Assembly (NCBI GenBank): GCA_016235265.1
Contig: JACRLI010000009.1
Span: forward strand, 103,703-167,702
Origin: Candidatus Eisenbacteria bacterium
GTDB lineage: Bacteria > Eisenbacteria > RBG-16-71-46 > JACRLI01
Reading direction: 5' to 3'
Length of the DNA stretch: 64,000 nucleotides
The notes under the pieces are model-generated. The model made no database searches and was not told the DNA's origin. It saw only the letters and a program-made list of their open reading frames with translations. Shown one piece after another: positions 38,351-47,918 of this stretch (position 1 is its first letter; each line of letters opens with the position of its first letter). A program made the position numbers and the translations under genes.

Positions 38351-39355
38351 CTACAGCGCCACCGGGGCGCCGTTGGCTTTCAGCGAGGCCTGCGCGGCCT
38401 CCAGGATCTGCACCGACAGCCGGCCATGGGCGCCGTCGCTGCGCGGCGGGGTGCGCTTCTCCACGCACTCCAGGAAGTGGCGGCACTCCTTCTCCAGCGG
38501 CTCTCCGCCGGGGACGCGCGGGATCACGATGTCGCCGGAGCGCACCGCCAGCGCCTGCTCGAAAGGCACGTGGCCGGCGGCCTGGATGCTCTTGTCGTGG
38601 ATCCGCACCTTCTCGGACGGCTCCATGTCGTCGAACACCGCCATCTTCTTCGAGCCCACCAGCGTCACCTTGCGGGTCTTGTGCGGGTCCAGCCAGCTCA
38701 CATGCACGTGCGCCATGCGCCCGCCGGGGAAGCGCAGCGTGAGGAACACCACGTCCTCGATGTCCGGCTGCAGGTAGCACGCGCCCCGGGCCGCCACGTC
38801 CACCGGCGATTCCCCGAACAGGTACAGGGCGATGGCGATGTCGTGGGGCGCGAAGCTCCACAGGGCGTTCTCATCGCGTCGCGCCTTGCCCAGGTTGATG
38901 CGCTGGGCATACAGGTAGTAGACCTCGCCCAGCTCGCCTCTCTCCACCAGCCCGCGCAGCATCTCCACCGCCGGGTGGTAGAGCAGCAGGTGGCCGGTCA
39001 TGAGGATCCGGCCGCCCTTCGCGGCGGTCTCCTCCAGGCGGCGCGCGTCGGCCAGGGAGAGCGTCATGGGCTTCTCCACCAGCACGTCCTTGCCCGCCTC
39101 CAGCGCCTGCTGCGCGAGCGCGGCGTGTGTCGGCGCGGAACTGGCGATGAAGCACGCCTTTACGCTTTCGTCCTTCAGCACGTCGGCAATGTCGGGTGTG
39201 GCCCGGGCCTTCGGGGCGATCCCCGCGGCCTTGTCCAGCCGCGCGGCGTCCCGGTCGCACACCCACGCCAGGTCCACGTCCTTGAGCCGCGCCAGCAGGC
39301 GCAGCCAGTTCGAGCCCCAGTCCCCAGTCCCGACCAGCGCAACCCGCGTGCTCAT
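38351..39355 (-). CDS. Gfo/Idh/MocA family sugar-nucleotide oxidoreductase (WbpB-like)
   Basis: A 334-residue NAD-dependent oxidoreductase. The Rossmann fold begins VALVGTGDWGSNWLRLL, the catalytic motif is EKPMTLS (residues 94-96 EKP), and the C-terminal alpha/beta domain has RINLGKARRDENALWSFAPHDIA, close to the WbpB/WlbA subgroup that oxidises UDP-GlcNAcA at C3. Its start overlaps the holA stop by one base (TGATG). Order on the minus strand is oxidoreductase, acyltransferase, aminotransferase, consistent with one pathway. Confidence 0.85.
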   Translation of the reverse strand: MSTRVALVGTGDWGSNWLRLLARLKDVDLAWVCDRDAARLDKAAGIAPKARATPDIADVLKDESVKACFIASSAPTHAALAQQALEAGKDVLVEKPMTLSLADARRLEETAAKGGRILMTGHLLLYHPAVEMLRGLVERGELGEVYYLYAQRINLGKARRDENALWSFAPHDIAIALYLFGESPVDVAARGACYLQPDIEDVVFLTLRFPGGRMAHVHVSWLDPHKTRKVTLVGSKKMAVFDDMEPSEKVRIHDKSIQAAGHVPFEQALAVRSGDIVIPRVPGGEPLEKECRHFLECVEKRTPPRSDGAHGRLSVQILEAAQASLKANGAPVAL

Positions 39356-40365
39356 CACCCCTCCTCCCGGCGCAGCCGGGTCATGGCCATTTCCACACCG
39401 TTCCACTCCAGGACTTTGCGCGCCGATCCGATCTCGCGGCGCCAGCGCAGCTGCAGCGCGGACAGGGCGCGCAGCGCGTCCACGGCGGCGGGCCCCCCGG
39501 CCCCGGCCCGCTCCGCGACGCGGCGCACCAGGGCCGCCCCGCTGGAATCCATCCGCCCGCCCAGGGCGCGGAACCGCTCCGCCGCCGGCCACACCGCGCG
39601 CCAGTCGCCGGAGGCCAGGGCGGCCTCCAGCGCCGCCTCGGCCTCCTCGATCGTCGGCCGCCGCGCTGCGCCGGCGGGGTCCGGCGCCTGCCCGCACAAC
39701 GCCCCGAGCACCGCCTGCTCCAGGGCGGTGCGCAACCGGGCACCGTCGCCGCGGCAGCGCTTGTGCGCGGCGCGGAAGACCTCGTCGTCCACCGTGGAAC
39801 CGGCCCCGGCCGCGGCACGCCGGCCCCAGCGGATCGCGTCATCGGCGGTGGGCGCCCCCACGTCGAGCCGCGCGGCGTGCGCGGGCAGGACGTCCGTCCA
39901 GCGCGCCGCGCCCTTGCGGCCCGCCCCGGGGGCGGCATCCTCCTGCGCGGCCAGCAGGATCAGCGCCGTGCCGGAATCCGGCGGGGGCCACAGGTGGGCC
40001 AGCGCTTCCGCGCCCTGCTTGAGCAGCGCCTCGGCGCCCTTCACCACCATGCACCGCTCCGCGGACAGCACCGGGAGCTCCATGGCCCGCGTCACCAGGT
40101 CGCGCAGCTTCACCTCGGCGGCGTGGAGGGTCTCGCGATTGAAGCTCTCCATGCCGGGAGTGACCACGCGCGCGGCCAGGGCCTCGGCCAGCTCCGCCGC
40201 CAGCACCGCGTCGCCGCCGCACAGCAGGCTCACGCGCGGCACGGGACCGGAGCCGGTCTCGATCTCCCTGCGCGTGAGGGCGCGCGGCCCGCCGCCGGGG
40301 ACGGCGCCCCTGCCGGGCCCGGGGCCCTGCGCGGCCCCCCGGGAGCCGGGGCGCCTCGGCGTCAC
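39355..40365 (-). CDS. holA: DNA polymerase III subunit delta
   Basis: The clamp-loader delta subunit. After a low-complexity leader the family start is visible (PRVSLLCGGDAVLAAELAEAL), followed by MESFNRETLHAAEVKLRDLV, MELPVLSAERCMVVKGAEALL and a helical C-terminal domain (ALEAALASGDWRAVWPAAERF). About 336 residues, normal for HolA. The leader of roughly 40 residues has no counterpart, so the true start may lie later. GTG 40365 overlaps the lptE stop as GTGA, and lptE-holA adjacency is widely conserved, which supports both calls. Confidence 0.82.
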   Translation of the reverse strand: MTPRRPGSRGAAQGPGPGRGAVPGGGPRALTRREIETGSGPVPRVSLLCGGDAVLAAELAEALAARVVTPGMESFNRETLHAAEVKLRDLVTRAMELPVLSAERCMVVKGAEALLKQGAEALAHLWPPPDSGTALILLAAQEDAAPGAGRKGAARWTDVLPAHAARLDVGAPTADDAIRWGRRAAAGAGSTVDDEVFRAAHKRCRGDGARLRTALEQAVLGALCGQAPDPAGAARRPTIEEAEAALEAALASGDWRAVWPAAERFRALGGRMDSSGAALVRRVAERAGAGGPAAVDALRALSALQLRWRREIGSARKVLEWNGVEMAMTRLRREEG

Positions 40366-40928
40366 CACCTCGACACCGTCCGCGACAGGATCTCGTCGGC
40401 CACCTTGCCCACCAGCTCCCGCCGGCCGTCGGTCTCGGTGGCCGCCGGCCTGCCCCCCACCGGCACGGTGGAGTAGTTCTGCAGCTTGACGATGGTGTCG
40501 CTCCAGATGTCCTTGTTCTTCACCATGTCCTTGAAACGCACCTCCACCCGCACGCCCACACGGTATTCCTGGGCCTGCTCGCCCGCGGTGAACCCGAACA
40601 CCTCGTTGCGGTACTCGATCACCGTGCCCTGGATCACCGCCTGCGCCTGCTTCTGGGGCACCACCCGCAGGTGGTTGTCCCGCACGAAGCGGTCGATCAC
40701 GGCGTCGGTGAGCTCCTGGGCCAGGGTGTACTGCACGGTCTTGTTCCCAAACGTGGGGATGGCCACCGCGGTGATGTGCGACGGGATCCCGGTGCCCGCG
40801 GTGTAGGCGCAGCCCGAGCCCAGCAGCACCGCCGGGGCCAGCAGCACCGCGGCGGCGCGGAGCGCGGCGGATGCGGCCCCGCGTGCGGCGAATCCGGCCC
40901 GCGGCGCCCCGGATGCGGGCCGGCGCAT
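40362..40928 (-). CDS. lptE: LPS-assembly lipoprotein LptE
   Basis: An outer-membrane lipoprotein that plugs and assists LptD. The leader ends with lipobox LLGSGC (Cys40), then CAYTAGTGIPSHITAVAIPTF, NKTVQYTLAQELTDAVIDRFV and VVPQKQAQAVIQGTVIEY, matching the LptE/DUF799-like fold with its characteristic start-strand and helix. Start uncertain: ATG 40928 is preferred, ATG 40970 would overlap the response-regulator stop. Adjacent holA supports the call. No lptD is seen in the window. Confidence 0.8.
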   Translation of the reverse strand: MRRPASGAPRAGFAARGAASAALRAAAVLLAPAVLLGSGCAYTAGTGIPSHITAVAIPTFGNKTVQYTLAQELTDAVIDRFVRDNHLRVVPQKQAQAVIQGTVIEYRNEVFGFTAGEQAQEYRVGVRVEVRFKDMVKNKDIWSDTIVKLQNYSTVPVGGRPAATETDGRRELVGKVADEILSRTVSRW

Positions 40929-40944
40929 GGCGACCGCGGGAGGC

Positions 40945-42382
<1,438 letters not shown>

Positions 42383-42393
<11 letters not shown>

Positions 42394-43462
42394 CCCGGAT
42401 CTCCCAGGGCAGGAACAGGATGGCGCGGGTGCCGCCCCCCTCTTCGTCGGCCAGGCGCAGCTCGCCTCCGTGGCGCGCCGCGATCTCGTGCGCGGTGTAC
42501 AGGCCGAGGCCGCGCGCCCCGGAGCGTGTGGATCGGAAAGGCTCGAACGGCGCCCGGCGCACCGCGGAGGGCAGGCCGGGCCCACGGTCCGAAACGTCAA
42601 TGCGCAGCAGCGGGTCTCCCAGCTCCACCAGCGTCGCGTCGGCGGACGCCAGCGCGGCCGCGAGGGTGACCTCCGCCCCCTCGGGGGAGGCCTGCGCGGC
42701 GTTGACCGCCAGCTCCACCACGGCGCGCCGGACCTGCTCGGCGTCCAGCCGCGGCCGGCCGACCCGCGCCTCGCAGGCCAGTCGCACGCGCGCGCCGGGC
42801 ACGCGCGCCGAAAGATCGCGGGCCGCCTCGCGCAGCAGATCCTCCACGCCCTTGGGCCGCAGCTCGAGCGCGGCCGGGTGGGTGATCCGCAGCAGGTCCT
42901 CGAGCAGACCGTCCAGGCGGCGCACTTCGCGCAGGATGGCGGCCACGTTTTCCTGCTGCACCGGATCCCGGGCCATCTGCCGGCCCAGGAACTCCACCCC
43001 CGAGGAAATCCCGGTGAGCGGGTTGCGGACCACGTGGGCCACGCCGGCGGTCAGCTCTCCCAGGGCCTCGAGCCGCTCCTGCATCCGGCGGCGCCGTTCC
43101 TGGTGGTCGAGGGATGCTGCCACGGCAAGCCGGACCACGATGCCGCGAGCGCCACCCTCCCCCGGCTCCAGGGGCGAGATGCCGGCGCGCACGGGATTCG
43201 GCTGCGAAGCGTCCCCCCTCGCATGGCCGGCGACCCCCAGCCGCGCCCGCCCGGTGCGCAGCACTTCGCGCGCGCATTCCACCAGCTCCGGCGAGAGAAG
43301 TTCATCGGCTCTTGGCGCCGAGCCGGCCTGGGCGAGAATCCCCAGCATGCGCGTCGCGGCCCGGTTGGCCAGGAGCACCCCGAGGTTGGCGTCGAGCAGC
43401 AGCACGGCCTGGTCCAGGCTGTCCAGGACGGACAACGCGCGGGCCTCCATGGCGGCGGACAT
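42383..43462 (-). CDS. NtrB-like sensor histidine kinase
   Basis: A 359-residue soluble kinase: an N-terminal PAS-type domain (VLDSLDQAVLLLDANLGVLLAN), a HisKA segment with phospho-acceptor His143 (LTAGVAHVVRNPLTG), and an ATPase domain with N-box ELAVNAAQA, G1 DRGPGLP and G2 RGLGLYTAHEIA. No transmembrane segment is seen, so it senses a cytoplasmic signal or partner. Overlaps the sigma-54 response regulator. A candidate promoter ends about 6 nt before this ATG, so either translation is leaderless or starts at ATG 43450. Confidence 0.9.
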
Positions 43463-43468
43463 GCCGAC

Positions 43469-43497
43469 AGCCTAACACGCCCGGGCCGGGGTTTCAA
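43469..43497 (-). promoter_or_regulatory. Candidate promoter of the two-component operon
   Basis: Minus strand TTGAAA (43497-43492), 17-nt spacer, TAGGCT (43474-43469). The -35 matches 5/6 and the -10 only 3/6. The expected transcription start falls at or next to the ATG at 43462. Confidence 0.35.
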
Positions 43498-43536
43498 CAG
43501 TCGCAGGGATAAGCAGATAGCGGTGTTGGGAAAAAT

Positions 43537-44301
43537 TCAGCGGGCGCCCTTGCGGCCCAGCACCACACCCACGGTGCGCACCAGGATCTTGAGGTCCACC
43601 AGGATGTGGCGGTGGTCAATATAGAAGAGGTCGTAGGCCAGCTTGCGCCGCACGTCGTCCTCGTCCTCGTCGTAGGCGCGCTCGATCTGGGCCAGCCCGG
43701 TCAGGCCGGGCGGCACCTGCAGCCGGCCCTTGTAGCCGGGGAAGCGGTCCATGAGCCGCTTGACGAAATACGGCCGCTCGGGCCGCGGCCCCACGAGGCT
43801 CATCTCCCCCACCAGGATGTTCCAGAGCTGCGGCAGCTCGTCGAGCCGGCTCTTGCGCAGGAAGCCACCCATGCGCGTGATGCGCGGGTCGTTGCGCGAC
43901 GCCCACACCGGCCCGGCGGCCTCGGCGTCGGTGCGCATGCTGCGGAACTTCACGATGTGGAACAGCTGGCCCGCGCCCGGCTCCAGGCGGCGGTCATTGC
44001 GGCGCCGCTCGGGGCCGGTCTCGGCGCCCTCTGCGCGGCGCGGCGCGGGCGCGCCCCCGCGCTCGCGCCGCCGGTCGCGGCGGCGGCGGTCCTGCCCCAC
44101 CCGCTCCTGCCGGTAGAACACCGGCCCGGGGCTGTCCAGCTTGATGGCGAGGGCGATCAGCGCCCACAGCGGCAGCGTCACCAGCAGGCCGAAACCCGCC
44201 AGCAGGATGTCCAGCAGCCGCTTGGTCACGCTGATCCCGTGCGCCTGGGGCAGGCGCTCCTCGGGCGGACGCTGGGAAGGGCGGATGATGAGTGGCGTCA
44301 T
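43537..44301 (-). CDS. Undecaprenyl-phosphate sugar phosphotransferase (bacterial sugar transferase)
   Basis: Starts polysaccharide repeat-unit assembly by moving a sugar-1-phosphate to undecaprenyl phosphate at the inner membrane. The 254-residue WbaP/EpsL-type core has the membrane helix ([22 protein letters not shown]), [48 protein letters not shown] and [10 protein letters not shown]. Between RVG and FHI (residues about 70-112) lies an unusual arginine-rich insert with about 15 Arg in 36 residues ([22 protein letters not shown]). It belongs with the exosortase/EPS genes downstream in the cluster. Confidence 0.9.
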   Translation of the reverse strand: MTPLIIRPSQRPPEERLPQAHGISVTKRLLDILLAGFGLLVTLPLWALIALAIKLDSPGPVFYRQERVGQDRRRRDRRRERGGAPAPRRAEGAETGPERRRNDRRLEPGAGQLFHIVKFRSMRTDAEAAGPVWASRNDPRITRMGGFLRKSRLDELPQLWNILVGEMSLVGPRPERPYFVKRLMDRFPGYKGRLQVPPGLTGLAQIERAYDEDEDDVRRKLAYDLFYIDHRHILVDLKILVRTVGVVLGRKGAR

Positions 44302-44355
44302 TCGGGGGTCCGCCGGCCCGGGGCGGGCCCGGGCCGGCGTTCCTTTCGATCGCGC

Positions 44356-46665
44356 CTAGCGCCGCGTCGGCAGCGCCGGTGGGCGCGGCTTGAGCGCCGC
44401 CGGGCGCACCGGCGAGGTGGACCATGCGGGGGTGCGCACCAGGAGCGGGGAGCTGCCGGTGGACAGCCCGCCCTTGTTGTACACGTACACCCGGTAGTAG
44501 TAGTCGGTGTTCGGTTTCAGCGAGTCGGCCCCGGCGATGTGCCCGAAGTTCTCGAAGATGCTGGTGGAGCGCTTGTCGGTCACCGTGCCCGCCAGCACCG
44601 AGCCGTTGTTCACGCTGACGTCGCGCGAACGGTACACCCGGTAGGACTCGAAGTCCTGGATGGTGCTCTGCGACCAGTTGATGCCCACCCCCGGGCCGGC
44701 GCTGGTACTGCCCAGAATGCTCACCGCCGGTGGCGGCTGGCTGTGCGTGGTGTAGGTCTGCTCGGTGCTGGCCGTGGCCAGGCCGCGGTTGTCGGTCACC
44801 CACGTGCGGTACCAGTACTGCGTGCCTCCCAGCAGGCCCACGCTGTCCACCGCGGTGAGGCTGCCGGCGGAGAGCGTCCGGAACACCAGCGTGCCGATGG
44901 TGGTGTCGGCCCCCGCGCCCTGCGCGCGGTACACGCGGTAGGAGGTGAAGTCCTTCGCCGTGGAGCGCGTCCAGCTCAGGGACACTTTCCCATCCACCGC
45001 CTCGAACGGCGGCGAGAGGGCCACCGCCGGCGGCGCCGCGTTGAGCGTCAGGTAGGCCCGAGGCCGCGACGGGTGCCGGATCCCGGTGTTGCCCACCTCG
45101 TCCACGCGGTACCAGAAGGCGGTGTTCTCTCGCGGGGTCACGTCCACGTAGCTGAGCGTGCCCTTGGTGGTGATGGAGCTGACCGAGAGGAACGCGCCGT
45201 CCGACGGGGCCACGATCGTGTCCGCGCCCTCGGCCCGCATCACCGCGTAACTGGCGAAGATGGGGTCGTTGCTCTGGCTCCACGTCAGCACCACGTTCAG
45301 AGAGTCCGGGCCCTGCCCCGGCACCGGCGGGTTCAGTGTGACCGCGCCCTGGGAGCGGGCGGTGGCCAGCAACGGGGCGCCCTGCGCCGCGTAGCCCAGC
45401 GAATCCAGCACGTCCACCCGGTAGGCGTAGCGCTGCCCCTCGCGGGCGGTCCCGTCGGTGAAGGTCACCGTCGCGCGCGCCGGGATAGTGGTGAGCCGCG
45501 AGTACGAGGACGCCGCGGGCAGGCCGGCGGCCCCGTCGCCGCGGAAGACCTGGTAGCTGGCGAAGCCCGCCTCGTTGTTGGGTGTCCAGGTGAGGTCGAG
45601 CGCGGTGGAGTTCTCGTCGGCCGCGGGGGAAACGGAGACCAGGGACACCGCCGAGGGCGGGGTGTGCAGCGTGAACAGGCTGTCTGCCGGCAGGTCCGGG
45701 GCCCGGTTGCCTGCCGCGTCGGTGAAGTGGCCGGTCACCGGCACGCGCAGCACGTCGAAGCCGCGCGGGAGGATGTAGTCCAGTTCGTAGATGCCGTCTC
45801 CGGGCCGGGTGTCCCCGTTCACGCCCTGGTCGGAGAGCGCGATGGCCACCAGGCGCTGGCCCAGGTCCACGGTGGCGTTGCCCCCGGTCTCGGCACCCCG
45901 GGTGCGGACCCGGAAGTGCACCACCGAGCCGGGCGCGTGCACGCCCCCCGCCGGCGAGGCCTGCACGGAATCCACAAACGCCTGGGTGTCCAGGATGACG
46001 GTGGCGAACACCGGCTCGGAGTCGTTGCCGTCCCGGTCGCGGAAGCGGGCCCACAGGGTGCGCGAGCCGTCGCCGGCCTGGATGGCGTAGCTGCGGGCCG
46101 ACTGGAACACGTCCCACGGCGCGCCCGCGAAGTCGGCGCGCTCCGAGATCTGGGTGTAGCGGGTGTCCGGCGGCGCGCTCAGCTGCAGCGACAGCGTGAG
46201 CACGCGGGTGCGCGGCTGCCCGCCGTTGATGGCGATGGAGTACAGGTTGGGCGTGCCCGACACCGCGGTGGAGGCCTGGCTCAGGCGGCTGTCGGTCAGC
46301 ACCGAGACCACCTGGTAGAAGTAGGTGGTGCTGTACTGCGCGGTGCGGTCGGTGTACGAGCGCGTCGCGGTGGTGGACAGCAGCGTGTAGCCGCCGGTGG
46401 CGGTGGTGCTCCGGAACACGCGGTACGTTGAAATCCGCGTGGTGTCATCCACGGTCCAGCTGACCCGGATCAGGTGGTCGCCCACCTCCAGGCGGGCGCG
46501 CGGCACCACGGTCAGATCGTTGACCACCGGGGCGGTCACATTGGGAGGCGTGACATCCTTGGAGCAGCCGGCGAACACCGCCAGGACGCCCGCAAGGAGC
46601 GCCGCCGCGATGCGGCCCCGGGGCGTGCCCCTCCGCCCGCGGACCTTCGAGAGAGAGCGGATCAC
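44356..46665 (-). CDS. Lipoprotein with multiple fibronectin type III domains
   Basis: A 769-residue lipoprotein with lipobox VFAGC near residue 35, followed by SKDVTPPNVTAP. Five or so FN3-like repeats carry the recurrent pattern SYRVYRS..., FASYQVFRG, FASYAVMRA, FTSYRVYRA, FESYRVYRS with W..S or W..N strand-B motifs (LSWTRSTAKDF, INWSQSTIQDF). A different beta domain (residues about 145-330) has RFRDRDGNDSE and DQGVNGDTRPGDGIYEL. No catalytic motif is seen; surface binding or scaffold role is inferred. The start is GTG 46665 with AGGGGG upstream. Confidence 0.75.
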   Translation of the reverse strand: MIRSLSKVRGRRGTPRGRIAAALLAGVLAVFAGCSKDVTPPNVTAPVVNDLTVVPRARLEVGDHLIRVSWTVDDTTRISTYRVFRSTTATGGYTLLSTTATRSYTDRTAQYSTTYFYQVVSVLTDSRLSQASTAVSGTPNLYSIAINGGQPRTRVLTLSLQLSAPPDTRYTQISERADFAGAPWDVFQSARSYAIQAGDGSRTLWARFRDRDGNDSEPVFATVILDTQAFVDSVQASPAGGVHAPGSVVHFRVRTRGAETGGNATVDLGQRLVAIALSDQGVNGDTRPGDGIYELDYILPRGFDVLRVPVTGHFTDAAGNRAPDLPADSLFTLHTPPSAVSLVSVSPAADENSTALDLTWTPNNEAGFASYQVFRGDGAAGLPAASSYSRLTTIPARATVTFTDGTAREGQRYAYRVDVLDSLGYAAQGAPLLATARSQGAVTLNPPVPGQGPDSLNVVLTWSQSNDPIFASYAVMRAEGADTIVAPSDGAFLSVSSITTKGTLSYVDVTPRENTAFWYRVDEVGNTGIRHPSRPRAYLTLNAAPPAVALSPPFEAVDGKVSLSWTRSTAKDFTSYRVYRAQGAGADTTIGTLVFRTLSAGSLTAVDSVGLLGGTQYWYRTWVTDNRGLATASTEQTYTTHSQPPPAVSILGSTSAGPGVGINWSQSTIQDFESYRVYRSRDVSVNNGSVLAGTVTDKRSTSIFENFGHIAGADSLKPNTDYYYRVYVYNKGGLSTGSSPLLVRTPAWSTSPVRPAALKPRPPALPTRR

Positions 46666-46666
46666 T

Positions 46667-47821
46667 TCAGAACCCCCTACGGAAACCGAGCCGCACCGAG
46701 CCCGGGTCAACCTGCGCGTACATCCCCTCGCGGTCCAGCGCGGCCGTGCGGCCGTCGGCGCCCGGGATGTCCATGACCATCGCGTCCAGGATGTTGAGCA
46801 CCCACGCCGTGCCCGCCGCCGCCCACAGCAGCGTGCGGGTGCGCCGGGCGCTGGAGGCGTCGCTGTAGCGCTGCTGCAGCGCGTCGCGGGCCGAGTTCAG
46901 GCGGTCCACGTCGGAGGTGCGGGCGCTCAGGGCGTCGTAGCGCGCCTGCGCCTCGGCCTGCTCGCTGAGCGTGCGGTCGAAGTGATGCTCCCCGGCCAGG
47001 GCCACCGAGGTGAGCCCGCCGGTGAACAGCAGCAGCCATGCGCCGCGCCCGCGGTGACCCGCGTATGCCTGCCCCGCGCCCGGAACCAGCGCGGACCGGA
47101 GCACGGCCTGGGTCCGGGACACCGGCTGGAGGGTGACCCTCAGGGTGTCGAAGCCGTGCGTGCGCACATCCAGCCCCCCGCGCAGGAACGCCTGGTCGAG
47201 CACCGAGTAGCCCCAGGTGAGGCCGGCGAAGACCAGCCAGCGCCGGCGCGAGGCGCGCGCGTCGTCCTGGAGGTACTGCGCCCGGCGCACCGCGATCTCG
47301 AGATCCGTCTGCTCCTCGGCGGTCACGGTGGTCCCCGCAGCGGCCTGCAGACGGTCGTACGCGCTGTTGTAGTCGTTCAGCGCGTGGCGCGCGTCGGCGT
47401 CGCTCTTGATGACCATGCCCAGTGCGCCCGCCTCGGTGAGCAGCATCACCCAGCCGTGCCCGCGCTCTCCGGCGGCCATCTGGCCCACGCCCGGCAGCGC
47501 CAGCGTGCGGATCACGCCGCTGACCCCGCTGAACGGGCCGGACCCCGCGGGGCGCGCCGGCCCGCCGCCCTCGGGAAAGCGCAGCCGCGCCTTCTGGACG
47601 ACGAAGCCCGGCTTCTCGGCGGTCAGCAGGTACTCACCCCGCAGCGGCTCCTCGAGCATGAGCGGCGACGGCCCGATCACGCGCACCGGCCCATCCAGCC
47701 TCAGTTCCGCGTGCGGGGGCGAACTCAGCAGTGTCTGGGCCGGCGCGGGCGCGGCGGCCAGGCAGGCCCCCAGCGCTACGGCCACCCAGGCCCAGCGTCC
47801 TTGACGGCGCAGCAATCGCAC
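46667..47821 (-). CDS. DUF5683-like exported membrane protein
   Basis: About 384 residues. A signal peptide (WAWVAVALGACLAAAPAPAQ) precedes a PEGA-like beta domain (SSPPHAELRLDGPVRVIG, GEYLLTAEKPGF), and two copies of a DUF5683-type hairpin: LPGVGQMAAGERGHGW and LVPGAGQAYAGHRGRGAW, each followed by a hydrophobic segment and a charged coil. The C-terminus ends VRLGFRRGF. The start is uncertain: GTG 47821 follows GAGAGGA, while the frame opens at TTG 47908. One base separates its stop from the FN3 lipoprotein start, so the two are probably co-translated. Confidence 0.65.
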   Translation of the reverse strand: MRLLRRQGRWAWVAVALGACLAAAPAPAQTLLSSPPHAELRLDGPVRVIGPSPLMLEEPLRGEYLLTAEKPGFVVQKARLRFPEGGGPARPAGSGPFSGVSGVIRTLALPGVGQMAAGERGHGWVMLLTEAGALGMVIKSDADARHALNDYNSAYDRLQAAAGTTVTAEEQTDLEIAVRRAQYLQDDARASRRRWLVFAGLTWGYSVLDQAFLRGGLDVRTHGFDTLRVTLQPVSRTQAVLRSALVPGAGQAYAGHRGRGAWLLLFTGGLTSVALAGEHHFDRTLSEQAEAQARYDALSARTSDVDRLNSARDALQQRYSDASSARRTRTLLWAAAGTAWVLNILDAMVMDIPGADGRTAALDREGMYAQVDPGSVRLGFRRGF

Positions 47822-47918
47822 ATTGGAGTCGATCCTCTCGGGTGATCTCGCGGGGCCCGGCGCACCGGGCCCAGGTCCGGCGCACCGCGGGGGCGCGCCG
47901 GTCTTCAAAAACCGTGGT

